Shown: positions 35,893 through 47,849 of the stretch, piece after piece
Numbering within the stretch: the stretch's first letter is position 1
How the letters are laid out: each line of letters opens with the position of its first letter
DNA from: Siphonodentalium dalli
Taxonomy: Eukaryota; Mollusca; Scaphopoda; Gadilida; Siphonodentaliidae
Length of the DNA stretch: 64,000 nt
Direction of reading: 5' to 3'
Assembly: GCA_032622095.1 (NCBI GenBank)
Contig: CP136066.1
Coordinates: 169,828,664 to 169,892,663, forward strand
The notes under the pieces: generated by a model
The model's database searches: none
Told to the model about the DNA's origin: nothing
What the model saw: the letters and a program-made list of their open reading frames with translations, nothing else
Translations under genes and position numbers: made by a program

Positions 35893-37036
35893 CAGGGTTG
35901 GGGCGATTACATCCCAATGTAATCGATTACGATTATACACTTTTGATTTACAATTTGTTCCAATGTAATCGATTACGATTACAATTACTTTGGTAAATGT
36001 AATCGAATACTTTTCGATTACATCTGATTACGATTGTTTGTTTCCAATCATTTTGATCGAATAGGAATAAATAATTAAATAAATCAAATTAAAATATCAA
36101 ATTGATTGAATAAAGACATCACTAGATATAACATGGAAACAAGAAACGACCGAAACAATAGAAAGAAGCAAGCAATAAACATAAACTTTTTACATTTACA
36201 TGTATTGGTGAGGTATCATCATGAAGTTATATGCACCAACGTATTGTGAATGTATTATGTTTTATGTGTATTTATTTTTGTAAATATATTTTAAATATAA
36301 TTTAAATTTTCTTACATGCATTGAAACTAACGCATTATATTTATGAAAATATCATTGGAAACAATTGTAAATTATTTGCATGTTCTGTTAGATTCAATAC
36401 CCAGCACAATGAAGATAACACTAAGGTTTATTTGATGATCATCTATTGATATCCTGATGATGATTAAATGAGGCTCAACTCCATGAGTGGAATAAATTAC
36501 AAACAAGCTAATTAGGTCTACCGATCTGCTTTGTTTAGTTAATTAGCCCTATTGTGCCAGTGTGACTATACAGCCATTGTCTGCAGCAGTCCCAATTATA
36601 ATTAATCCTAATTGAAGTTGGCTAGTCTATTTATTCATATTAGTACATTTCATTCTTTGTATCATAAGTTTATTGCCATAAATGCTGTATTCAACATTTC
36701 AGCAATTGTCTGTTGTTATGTGTCCACTGCTAGAATGTACACAAAATACATACAAAAATTGTACTAACTTTCTGATATGTTGTTTGTAGCTGTGCACACT
36801 CCACAGTACTACAATGTGAGGCTATGAGTATCCAATAGACATCCATATGGATATTTTAGTAAAAGTAATCAAAAAGTAATAACAATGTAATCATGATTAC
36901 AGGTACATTTGAAAGTAATCGATTATGATTACTTGTAATCACGAAATGTCATGATTACTGATTACAGGCGATTACTCCAAATTTTGTAATCGATTTACTT
37001 TGATTACGATTACTGATTACGATTACCCCAACCCTG
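35893..37036 (+). mobile_element. Non-autonomous hAT element (1,144 bp) with 8-bp target duplication
   Basis: Ends CAGGGTTGGGG (35893) and CCCCAACCCTG (37036), flanked on both sides by ATCCACAT (35885-35892 and 37037-37044). An 8-bp duplication with CAGGG-type ends is diagnostic of hAT. Subterminal regions are crowded with GTAATCGATTACGATTAC-type repeats. The middle is AT-rich and has no transposase frame. Confidence 0.93.
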
Positions 37037-37044
37037 ATCCACAT

Positions 37045-38089
37045 TCATTTCCATGTAATGTAAAGTATATATACGTCAGTTTGTCTCACATTCGTCTGTG
37101 CTTCTTGACTCATTAGATCGACTGCGTGTATTATAATTGAACATCACATCTACCCACAATTTCTCACAAAGATAAATTTAAGTTATTCGTGCACATGACG
37201 AATGTTCGTGTGAATATGACGGCTTATGGGATATTCAACTCAGTCTAAGGTATGATTCTTCATATATATATATACGTGCATCAGACTATTAACCTGTAGT
37301 ACCTAAATAGTATGGCTTTGTCACACAACAACATTTGTAGTTTCACTAGTAAGAATACACTGGGCCTGCTAAGCCTCAAATGTATACATGTATGGGGTGT
37401 TCGAAACCGTGAAATCAGCATATTTCTTATTACCGCCATGCATGTACGTATATGCAAGCAAATCGACCAGATATTCGCTCGTGTTCTCGATAGAAATAAT
37501 TTCGTTTCGTGTTGTTAGGATAAACGTGTCACACAAAACCGCACCTCTACCAGGGGGTCTGCACATTTTTGTCCAAACATTAGGCGGGGGTGGGTGGGTG
37601 GTTCAACATCCCGGCTTCCACATTTTTCCTGGCCCAGTAAATTTGTTCCTGGTCATTTTTCTTCAAAATAATGGGAAAAAAGGTTTTAAGAATGCTTCTA
37701 TTATGTAATAGGTATGCACTTAACTCTTGGTAGGATGTTTGAGTTCACCACCAGTTAATAATGAGGGATGACACCAAGGGGTAATAAAAATGTCAGCTTG
37801 CTAAATGTTTTCATCAAGGATCTATCAATACACATTGACATGGAAGGGCTCAGATTTAAATAGTTCTATTAAAAATCATTTATTCAACCTGATATAAATG
37901 AAAACATAACACAATAATAGATTCATCAAAAAAACGTAAGCTCTGCACTGAAGTCTTCAAATAAAAAAGACTATTCAAAAATCCATAATACATGTAAATT
38001 AAAACAAAGGTGTTAAAACAAACTTTGACCGATTTCAACGATATTCGGTATGTGGTCTAGGATCACCTCTAGCTTTCAAAGTTGAATGA
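37045..38089. other. Spacer, nothing firm
   Basis: Frames of 65-106 residues around 37312-37708 overlap on both strands and match no family. A G-rich block 'ggcgggggtgggtgggtgg' (37583-37601) resembles that near 6252. Confidence 0.35.
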
Positions 38090-38432
38090 ATTTTTATGAC
38101 AAATATGGCCGCTGGCAGCCATCTTGGATTTTACTCTTTACATCACTAAATCCTTATCCCTCATCCGATCATCACCAACCTTCATATGAATCTTCGGTGT
38201 GACCTCTCGATGTGTGCCTACCATTTTCCCCGAATTTTGTAAAAATAAAAATGGCTGCCAGCTGCCAGCATTTATCATCCAATCGTCACCAAACTTCATA
38301 TGGATCTTCGAGGTGACCTCTAGATGGGAGTCTCAATTTTTCCCCCAAAATTTGTTTGAAACAAATATGGCCACTAGCAGCCATCGTGGATTTCAAATGT
38401 CAATCCATCAGCATACCCTACAGCCCACATTT

Positions 38433-38463
<31 letters not shown>

Positions 38464-39838
38464 TGGAATTTGTATGGCGCTTAATCCCTGGTGTAGCTCA
38501 AAGGGCCTTTGGCAAATAAACAATTCTATACACACACATACATATATACAACACAGATAACAACGCACAAGACTGTTTGAGTGCTAGAATCTGGGTAGCA
38601 TAAGGAGGACATAGCAACCCACGCATAGTTAACGCGCATGTAACACATGAGTTAATAATTAACCAGTGAACTGTTCAACGTTTCATCAAATACATTTTGA
38701 GTTGTTTCTTGAAAGTGTCGACGCTTTTACTGCTCTTTAAGTTGTAAGGCAGAGAGTTCAAAATTAGTGGACCAGCATACGAAAACGCTCGTCTCCCGAT
38801 ACGTTTGTAGTTGGGGTCTGGGACGTCAAGAAACAGTTTGTCCGAAGAACGTAACCCTTCCCTACCAGGAACATATCGAGTTAGAACGACCGAAATATAT
38901 GGTGGCGGTGTTTTGTCGAAGATTTTAAAGCACAGTGTTGCTAGTGTATATTCAATCCAAGCATTGACAGGGAGCCAATGTAATTTTGCTAAGGGAGGTG
39001 ATGATTTGCTGCGTCTATGTGCGCATTTTACCAATCTGGCGGCCGAGTTCTGAAGTCGCTGAAGTCTATCTATCTGGTATTTAGGTAACCCAGCTAGAAG
39101 CGAATTACAGTAGTCGATTCTAGACAGAACTGTGCTTGTTGCAAGCTTCTTCATGGCAGCTTCTGATAGATAGGGCCGAAGACGACTAAGACGTCTAATC
39201 TCAATACACAGCGACCTACACACCTGCTTCAACTGTGGTGCATCGACAATGATTTGTCAATAACAACACCAATATTTTTTGAACAATCTGCAGGTTTAAT
39301 ACGGTTTCACCAATATTGATGACAGGTATGGAGATATCTTTACAGTTAACCGGTGGACAAAATAACACTTCTGTTTTGGCATCGTTAAGTTGTAGTTTAT
39401 TTGCCAACATCCACGTTTTGACCGCACACACACACTGCTCCACGCGCGTTGCCAAAGTGGAGATGTGTACCGGTTGAACGAAGCCGTAAATCTGAGTATC
39501 GTCAGCGTACAAGTGTACGTTCAGTTGGTGTTTCCTGCCGATATCTCCCACTGCCATTGTGTACAAAGTATATAAGACGGGGCCTGATATAAATCCTTGT
39601 TGAACTCCATAAGAAACACGCATGGCGTCAGAAACTAGGTCGTCTATGCGCACCATCTGGACGCGGTTCGATAGATAGGACTTAAACCACGAAAGTGCAG
39701 TTCCAGCGATTCCGAAAGATTCCGATAACCGTTGGTTGATGATTGAATGATCAAGCGTATCGAAAGCCGCCGATAGATCTAGCAGTGTAACTTTAGACGC
39801 CAGACGGTCATCTTGTGCATTAACAAGGTCCGATGGAG
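38433..39838 (-). mobile_element. 5'-truncated L2-like LINE with (ATT)n tail
   Basis: On the minus strand the element ends 'aagcgccatacaaattcc' followed by an (ATT)n tail (38433-38462), the typical terminus of the L2 group. The 5' end stops inside the RT domain at about 39838. Two or more frameshifts around 39220-39290 make it inactive. Confidence 0.85.
38675..39836 (-). pseudogene. L2-like reverse transcriptase, C-terminal two thirds
   Basis: From 39836 down: 'LLDLSAAFDTLDHSI' (motif A), 'SWFKSYLSNR', YGVQQGFISGPV (motif B, with QQGF replacing the usual PQGS), and LYADDTQIY (motif C). After a frame change near 39230 it reads 'SRIDYCNSLLAGLP', 'LQNSAARLV', 'LHWLPV' and 'SLPYNLKSSKSVDTFKKQLK' to a stop at 38675. 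This string of thumb and C-terminal motifs is characteristic of L2/CR1 elements. Confidence 0.9.
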
Positions 39839-40080
39839 AATTGTTTTGAAATTTTACAGTCTTGTTGGTAAATAAAAAGTAGGAATGATTCTATAATCAT
39901 GATATGGAACATTGACAAGATAAGATCAGGAAAATTGAGTAAAGTAGTCATTTGAAGCAGTTTGGAGGGATGGGTCCCTATCCCAGAATCGGAAACAATA
40001 AAAAATAGGGGGTGGTGGGTACCCAGAAGAAAAATAAAAAAGCGACTAGTGTCCGAAAAAAAATTCCTGACACCCCCTGC

Positions 40081-40985
40081 CTCTACACCATTTATATTCG
40101 AACACTAGAAGAAATGTGATAATTTTCTTTTATTGACGTCACTGGAAGAGTTTCGTATCTTTCATTCGTGGGTGACGTTAACAATGCTTACAAATTCAAC
40201 ATAAACATATAACTTAGAAATGAGAATTTATTTTTGCATCGAGATCACTGCCGTTGTGAAATGTCACATTTCGCATAGTGAACTATGATATACATTATTC
40301 TCTCATACAGTTATTGAGATATAGAAGTATATATACAATACTACTATTTATAGGACACACGGATAGCTTACAGGAATATTTCTTACGGTCCAAAGACATT
40401 TCTGCAGAACTTACGTATACTGGTCAATTTGTGAGATAATTGTGTCGTTCAAACTTCTTGCCACCCCATTAATGTGATATAGTTATGTTTGTCGTGATTA
40501 TGGTGTACTAAATTATGTTATCTATAATGCCATAGTCAGCGGTACCATCGGTGATTGAATGCAAATTTCGAGTGCCCATAATTGGTTTCTCGAATCCGTA
40601 ATCGTAACTACCTGTATGGTAAAACGACAACTCGTAGAAGAACACAAACCCCAGTTGTGTAGTACCATATTTGTATTTATCAATAGTAGTTCATTGTGCG
40701 AAAGATTTAAAATATTCCAAACTCGAAGTTGTCATTTTTGACGCAAATAAATGCTCAATATTTCTTAAAGTACCATCTTTATAAGTTTGATGTTGAATCT
40801 GGGCAGGTGTTATCACTCTTAGAAAAAATGGGTATCAATTCTACACAATATGTGTTACATTTGATCTTGAACAAAATTTGTTTAGAAATTAAACATGACA
40901 TATGTGATGGCGGAATTTTCTGAACATTGAATATGAGTGAATATGTGACTACATGTATAATTTAATCATTAGCTGTCAATCCACA
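40081..40985. other. Spacer, nothing recognised
   Basis: AT-rich, short random frames only. Confidence 0.35.
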
Positions 40986-41059
40986 TCTATATCTATATTT
41001 GCGAATGTCTGTCTGTCTGTCTGTCTGTGTTCTATAGAAATTCACAGGGGACCACCTAG

Positions 41060-43360
41060 ATGGTACAAAAGGGGTCTAATAGGGGTAACTTTTTACGAGA
41101 AAGAGAATGGCGAGGGTTAGAATTTTTTAAAGTGACGCCGTTGTTTTCATGGGCAGAAAAGGGGGAGGGGCAGAGAAATAAATTGTCGCCGATTGCCACC
41201 AAACTTATATATAATCATTCCCATTATATGAGGAATCTAATGGTGTGGTTTAAATATGTCAAAAGTCGCGCCCTTCGTGTCAGGGATTCCACCGAATTCC
41301 ACCAAATGGATGCACATTCTTCTGAGATCTTCTCCATGATACAAGGAATCTTAGTGTGTGATTTAAAGACGCCAACTTGGTGTCTTTGGGATGAGAGATT
41401 TGGGGGGCGGTGGAAGGGTACTAAATCTAATAAGAATTTGTTTAGTCGCCGATTGCCACGAAACGTATACAAATTAATCCCCATGGTATGAGGTGTCTAA
41501 TGGCGTGGCTTAGAGCTGTCAAAAGTGGCGTCATTCGAGTCAGGGGTGCACTGAAAGGGAGAGGGGCACCAAAATTGATACACAATATTTTTTAGCGCCA
41601 ATTTCCACCAAATTTATACACATGTTTATCCATGATATCAGGAATCTAATCGTGTGATTTTAAAGACGTCATATTGGTGCTGCTTTGGTGAGAGATGGGG
41701 GGTGGGGTGGGCACAAAATTTGATAAAAATTTGTTTAGTCGCGAATTAGCACCAAACTTACAAATAATAATCTCCATGATATCAAGAGTCTAATTGTGTG
41801 GTTTAAAGATGTCAAAAATGGGGCCATTCGAGTCAGGGGTGCCTAGACAGTGAGAGGGACACAAACATTGATAAACAATATGTTTAGCGCCGATTTCCAC
41901 CTGATTGATACATATTCATCTGCTTAATCTAATCGTGAGGTTTAAAGGCGCCAAATTGGTGCCTTTTGGGTGAGAGATATGCAATGGTGACCCTAAATTT
42001 GACACGAATGTATATACTCGTCAATACTTCATAAATTTTATATATATGTTCATCTCTATAATGAGTCTAAGTGTGGTTTAATGATGTCAAAAGTGGCGCC
42101 GCTTGAGTCCGAAATAGGGACGGGAGTGTCACCAAAAACTTATAAAAATATGTTTAGTGCCAATTATCATCAAACTCATACACGTTATTCTCAAATGATA
42201 CAATGGATCAAATATTTGCGAATATCTGTCTGTGTTCTATATATAACTTTAAGGGTACAATCGAGATGGTAACAAGGCGGTCTAACAGGTGTAACTTTTT
42301 ACGAGTAAGATAAATGGTGCGGGTTAAAATTTTCTAAAGTGACGTTGTTGGTGTCAGGGGAGGGGCTATTTTTAACACATATTTCGACAAAATTGATATA
42401 TTATTCTTCTCCATGATACGAGTAATATAAACGTGTGATTTAAAGACGCGAAATTGGTGCCGTTTGGGTGAGATGGGGTAATAACTATGATAAGAATTTT
42501 AGTTGCCGATTACCACCAAACTTATAAATAATCATCTCCATTATATAATGCATGCTTGAGTCTAATAGACGTGGTTTAAAGGTACTCAATCCGATCAGAC
42601 GGTCCCCATACCATCAAGATACAACAACAACGACATTTCTTCAAAATAGGCTTTAGTTATCAAAATCGATTTATTGCAACAATATAATGCTAACCACCGT
42701 CAACTATGGAATCAAATTTCCCAAAACTTGTTATTTATCAACATTTTGTTCAACAAAATACGGCCGTATTATCACTAAAGTATCACGAAATTTGACCGTA
42801 TTACCACTTGATTTTAGAGTTATCCATTTTCATCCGCAATTTTGTCCGAGACCCTCCGTTTGACCACGTGTTGCTGGGCCACATATTATTACACATCTCG
42901 AGAAATATAAAACTTCAAAAATCGATATCTGATCAACCTGAGTTTTGATGGGTGGGTTCCTCGACTCAAATCAAATATGTTTTACCCCCGAAGCCAAAGA
43001 AATAGTAATTTAGGAGCGTCTGATCGGATTGAGTACCTTTAAATATGACAAAAGTGGCGCGGTTAAAGTCATACACGAGGGCAGTTGCACCAAAGTTGAT
43101 ACAAATATATTTAGCACTGATTCCACCAAATTTATGCACGTTCTTCTCTAATGATATGATGAATTAAATCACATTTGGGGTCATTTGGGTTATGGATGGC
43201 GAGAGGAGATTCACTAGCATTTATAAAATTGTTCAATTCGCCGATATCCAACAAAGTTATATATAGTCATCTCCCATGTCATCTTCATGTCGTTCTAAGG
43301 AGTTTTTGGCGTTCCAATTTCACAATCTCGACAAATGGTGACCGAATTAAGTCACTTTAA
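41060..43360 (+). repeat. Diverged ~200-bp repeats filling the Helitron
   Basis: The theme 'ttagtcgccgattgccaccaa', 'cttatacacat-ttctccatgatat', 'gaatctaatcgtgtg-tttaaa' and 'gacgccaaattggtgcc-ttgggtgagaga' followed by a G-rich block recurs about ten times, alternating two versions ('aaaagtggcgcc' and 'aaattggtgcc'). Confidence 0.75.
42580..43038 (+). mobile_element. TTAA-flanked MITE nested in the Helitron
   Basis: AGGTACTCAATCCGATCAGA starts at 42580, and the right end at 43018-43038 is its exact inverse (21 bp, counting GAC/GTC). TTAA stands on both sides (42576-42579 and 43039-43042). The Helitron repeats supply the empty site ('gtggtttaaagatgtcaaaag'). TTAA duplication is typical of piggyBac and Kolobok groups. 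No coding frame. Confidence 0.88.
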
Positions 43361-44000
43361 CAATTATATCTTCTCAACTGTCATATTTATATGGGGATGG
43401 AAATTAGGGCATTCCTATAATGATATAGCAACACAGATACATAGAAGAATGCATTAAAAGTATATGTATATCAATCTATTTAAGAGATACATATATTCAT
43501 TCAAACTGAGGGACCTTGAATCGTCAGAGGATTGCATATTAGAATGGCTCATGTATATATTATAACACGATTGAGTCTGTCCCATTCAATATAGTTTCCA
43601 CAAAAAAAGTTACAATTACCAAGAGATATGGAAATGTAGAGCAGGCCTGTTCAAAAATAGTGGTCACAGTGCGCAGTCAAATATGGTTACTTCTGAGATA
43701 AAGGAAAACGCAGTCCGTAGCACATGACTTTTCAGGATCCTCCAATATTGACATCTGACAAGGGTATATCTGCCCGATACAGAGGATTTCTTTCATGTTT
43801 TAGAACAGACTCATCGCCTAACATAAACAACTCAAAATTTCGCTTTGTCGGGCACATGTAGCTACTATACGTGCATAACATCAATTATTTTAAACTGAAA
43901 ATGATTAGCCATGCAGTATATAGCACCAGAACAGAGGAGCACCTGGACATATCTTTAAAACATATGTATCTTCATGAAGATATGATAAACTAGCAAACTA

Positions 44001-44027
44001 GATTGATTGATTGATTGATTGATTGAT
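44001..44027 (+). repeat. (GATT)n microsatellite
   Basis: Six to seven perfect GATT units. Confidence 0.95.
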
Positions 44028-44654
44028 ACATCTCTATGTGAAACACAATTGTCGTCTTTTATTTTTTCGAACTAATGTGTTTATGATGTTCATGTTTCAT
44101 GCTATAACGTCTGAAGTATACGAAGTTGTAAATAAATAAATACTTCTTTATTGGTGGGACGGATTAAACGCGGTAAACAATATGATAATCGCTCCGACCT
44201 GACAAGGTGAGCCACTACTTATATTCCACGTGTAAGAATCTTGTTTTGTAATGCCGTTTGGATATACAATTTATGAGAATACGTGTAACACATTGAGAGC
44301 AAGAGTATTCTCTATTCCCACCAAATATCCACAGAGTGTTTCACATCACTTTAACCTGGGCAACGCCGGGTAACCCCGCAGCTAGTAATACTATAAAACC
44401 ATTGGTTGTCACACATTTAGCTATAAAAGTTATTTCTCGATAATCTAAATTGCTTGATTACTTCTGTTATTTAAATGACAGCGTTCATAGCAGCATTTAT
44501 AACATTTGATCACTAGATAACTGGATGCTTGATTGACATCGTTCATATCAATTTCAACTATGTGTGCGTCTTTTTCGTCCGCAATAATCTCAAAGTTTTA
44601 CGCCCCTTTTATACTCATACCTTCTACGTATAGTGGATCTCTTGTGGAATGACG

Positions 44655-44830
44655 GATTAAATTATAATAACTAACTCTTGTTTCGATTAAGTTGATCAGT
44701 TATAACCGAAAAGTTTGAAAATAAATTCTTTATAACTGCGCGACGCGCATTACAGACTTTTTCTTCAAACTGTTCGGTTATAACTCATAACCATAATCGA
44801 AACAACAGTTATTTCTTAAATATTCTAGTT
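44655..44830. repeat. Fold-back repeat with ~75-base arms
   Basis: 'aactcttgtttcgattaag' through 'cagttataaccgaa-agtttgaa' on the left pairs with 'ttcaaactgttcggttataac' through 'ataatcgaaacaacagttat' on the right. The loop contains 'gcgcgacgcgc', itself a palindrome. The left arm and the sequence before it recur at 34080-34275. Confidence 0.75.
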
Positions 44831-45621
44831 AATAGATCAGATATGCTAATTTCAGACAGAAACCTCATAAAAGCTATAACATAATAACAATCTGGCAACA
44901 GCTTTTAAACTTTGTGCTACACAAACACAGTGCATAACAAATTTGCAAAGCTGCTGCCAATTGTGTGTTATGTGGTAGCCTTTACCAGTTTTGTGTCTCT
45001 AATATAACGCATCTCATCTAATAACTGTGATACACTCACATATTAACTCATATTCAAGGTTGTGAAAATTTCACCGACACCCTGACGCCATGTGTCATTT
45101 CTACAAAATTTTGTTTAAGATAAATGTAACACGTATTGTGTATAATTTATACACATTTGTAAATAAGGGTGATATACTTAATTGTGATGTCATTCCCGAT
45201 TCAGCATTTGTAAAGTTCAAAACCACCAAAACGCTCTCATTTGTAAATAGTGTATACGTTGATTCATGTCCCTTGGATTTTTCCTGAGAATAATATGCCG
45301 CATGCTGCTGAGTTTGGATTGCCCAGTTACTTCTGCTGACACAATAACGTTCATGTGCACTTGAATGCTATTCCTACACATACATGTATATATCTCCTTG
45401 AAAATATAGTCGCAACCTGTTCTCTATCATCCATTAAATGATTTGTACCAGAGTAGTTGATTTAGTTTTGTTTTTGTTTTATTTCGATTTGGAGAATATT
45501 GTCCAAATTGAGATACTATTATATATGTCCAGCGTTTCTTTTATTTCGGTCCAATATTTGGTTATGTTGGTGGTCTTATTCGCCTTTGCCCATACGAATT
45601 GCTTCGTGTGTGGCAGCTGAA
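44831..45621. other. Spacer, nothing recognised
   Basis: Two short plus-strand frames (45090-45287, 45438-45620) have no family resemblance; I do not support them as genes. Confidence 0.35.
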
Positions 45622-45984
45622 TTATCTTTGGTAGTATAATTTCTTAAAATAACTTAATATTATTCTTATTTCACTCAAGAGATCGTCAGAGTGGTAAATC
45701 TTGCATGTGAATGTTGGTGTTTGTGTTAGCATGCTTATAGTTGGCTTGATTTCTCGACAAACAAAGACTATTATCATTTCCTTATCCGATTTGTTGTAAG
45801 CGGTTCTTTCGTCCAATTTATACAATTTTATCATTTGACATATATGGTTCTTTCGATCAACTAAAATATAGATCAACTTTGTCAAAAATTCCCCGATCGG
45901 AATTAAATCGTCTTCTCCAATACGTAATGTGTTGCGTTTAATGCCACCCAGATAAAATTCTAGATTGTATATTCGCTTAATCAA
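45622..45984 (-). CDS. Unrecognised 120-residue open frame
   Basis: Open from an ATG at 45984 to a stop at 45622. It is rich in Ile, Lys and Leu, with no clear signal peptide or membrane segment and no motif I can name. It lies just downstream, on the same strand, of the dead LINE fragment at 46030-46750. It might be unrelated host sequence, an exon or chance. In DNA this AT-rich, a 120-codon open frame by chance is not rare, so support is weak. Confidence 0.2.
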   Translation of the reverse strand: MIKRIYNLEFYLGGIKRNTLRIGEDDLIPIGEFLTKLIYILVDRKNHICQMIKLYKLDERTAYNKSDKEMIIVFVCREIKPTISMLTQTPTFTCKIYHSDDLLSEIRIILSYFKKLYYQR

Positions 45985-46029
45985 TATGTTTGTTGCAACA
46001 TGCTATAACTGATATGTATATATATTTAA

Positions 46030-46750
46030 TTCAGGAACAAGTCATTTATTGACTCTTAGTTCCACATCACAATACGTATCATACAAATCAAATCAAATCG
46101 AGCAGTCAATCGAATTCCCATTTTTTCTTTAAGGTGGGAAATCTACATCGTATCTTCTCGCACATTCCAGGTCAAATCTTTCCGTGACTGAAATGAAGTA
46201 AAGTAAAGATAATTTCTTCCACCCAAACAGTCTCTGTCGGAGAACACGTATTTTCTGATGTCTTTTGAATTATAGTTTATTTGAAGCTTCCACGAGTGAT
46301 CTCGAATATTCTAACAGATTGTCCCGTCAAAGAATTTTTCCTTCGCCATATCATAGTGGTTGTTCGGAATTTTGTACGTTTCAGCCGTGTCACTGCGAAA
46401 TCTCCTATAATTCGACGATGTAAAATTGAATATACACAATATGTCCACGTAGCTAAATTTACTAAGGACTTTCACTAGTCGAGATGCTTTTCGCTGCACA
46501 AATTATGTTTCGTGACTGGCCTAACATATGCGGGTCACATACTTTGCAACAATATTTCACTATCGGCCACACAACTGTAGTGTGAATTAAGTCATTGAAT
46601 CGATCTTATGGACAGTCCGGTTTATTACTCCTAAGATTTGGTTTGTTTCATTCAACACATTACTAACTTGATCAGCAAATTTCAACTTAGTATCTATGAT
46701 TACACCGAGGTACTTCTCCGATTCCGTGGGTTCAATTGGAAGTTGTATTT
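46030..46750 (-). pseudogene. LINE reverse transcriptase C-terminal fragment
   Basis: The minus strand shows 'EKYLGVIIDTKLKFADQV', then 'INRTVHKID', then, after stops and frameshifts, 'FTSSNYRRFRSDTAETYKI' and 'NHYD…FFD' and a basic C-terminus with a stop near 46106. These are hallmarks of the LINE thumb and C-terminal region (the 'L-YRRLRGDMIEVYKI' type). A polyadenylation-like 'aataaatgac' lies near 46045. Inactive, 5'-truncated fragment; clade not resolved. Confidence 0.8.
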
Positions 46751-47455
46751 GTGTGTATGTCGTATGATACTTGTTGTTCGGTTATTATGTCCGAAATGAC
46801 GCACGTTGATTATATATAATTATATATTTTATATATATATTATAGTTTATTTTGTTGTTGTTGAATGTTCAGGTAGCATTTACATAACTTGCTAAACTTA
46901 GGAATAAATATAAATAATGCTCATATATTATAAGTAATCATTTTAAGGTGTTTGTATATAACTCGTTTGTTCCAACCTCAGTTCGTTTGTATTGTTTGGT
47001 TCAATTACATATAGACTAAAAACCTAAACTGACATTTGACTATATTCGCTTGATTTCTGATACCCACAAAGGCAAATTGTATATCATTAACTTCGACGTT
47101 ATTACCTCTAGTTTACTTTTTGATGAGTGCTAGAATACCATTTGAGGCGTTCCATGCATTATTGAACAATCGCTAGAAAGCTAAAAGCATATATAAATGT
47201 AATGAGCCTGCAGATGAGCACTATTCAACTTGATTTCGCCAAGTAAGCATTGACTTAAATCAGGAATATCGTTGTTTCGTTATTTTGTCATCAAGATTTC
47301 CACGACCATTCATTCATCTCTGTCAAACGAAAGTGGATATAGTAACTGGAAAACTGTAGCTTTTGCAATTTGCAACAATCATACTTGCAAAGAACCAACC
47401 TATATAAGAGAATGCATTGGCACAGGGTTTTCACAACAGTTGGATTACCACTAAT
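46751..47455. other. Spacer before the tandem array
   Basis: AT-rich, with a (TA)n-like run near 46810-46840. No gene recognised. Confidence 0.35.
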
Positions 47456-47849
47456 GGTCAAATTAGTACAATAAGATGCCAAGGTTTAATTGACGGTAAA
47501 TATTTTAGAAGATCAAAGCATTTAAAAATATTCTGAAAATCACATTCAGATTACAATATTTGAACTGACTACATTATTAGCTATATTAACTTTCTCGACA
47601 AATTAATGTAACCTGTTTGTTAAACAATGGTTTTAACACCCTAAATGTCGTTATTGGGGTACTTTCAATAATGAATATAAGAACAAAGTTTATCTATATC
47701 TTCTTATGTTCTTCTTAGTGGTGATGTTTTTATAGACTTTTATATGTTTTGAACATTTACCCACTGCGGGTTCATTGTGTCCCTTTAAAACAAGAGATTT
47801 TCATATCATAACATGAATGACTGGACGACTGATTTTTACTCTTTGGGTC

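Larger units (their letters stand above)
38090..40080 (-). repeat. Inverted second copy of the 24.1-kb repeat, split by a LINE
   Basis: 38090-38430 and 39840-40080 together align in reverse with 24119-24720. 'cagcccacatttatt' stands at the left break, and 'ataatcatgatatgga' through 'gggtacccag' and 'cctgacaccccc' on the right side. The gap is exactly the L2-like LINE. This gives a relative order: repeat first, LINE second. Confidence 0.8.
40986..44385 (+). mobile_element. Non-autonomous Helitron, 3.4 kb
   Basis: The 5' end TCTATATCTATATTTGCG lies after an A (40985), with a CTGT tract following. A start at 40992 is equally possible. The 3' end CTAG at 44382-44385 is followed by T. The hairpin at 44354-44371 ('acctgggcaacgccgggt', 6 bp including one G-T pair) sits 10 bases before it, as in known Helitrons. 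No Rep or helicase frame is present. The interior consists of old repeats, with an inserted MITE at 42580-43038. Confidence 0.85.

Noticed and set aside
38199-38519. 106-residue plus-strand frame with a poly-Asn stretch
   Set aside because: It crosses a dispersed repeat and the (ATT)n tail of the L2-like LINE. The Asn run is the microsatellite read in frame.
41060-41491. 143-residue plus-strand open frame
   Set aside because: Lies at the start of the Helitron in its diverged internal repeats. The equivalent repeat units further on are not open, and no domain is visible.
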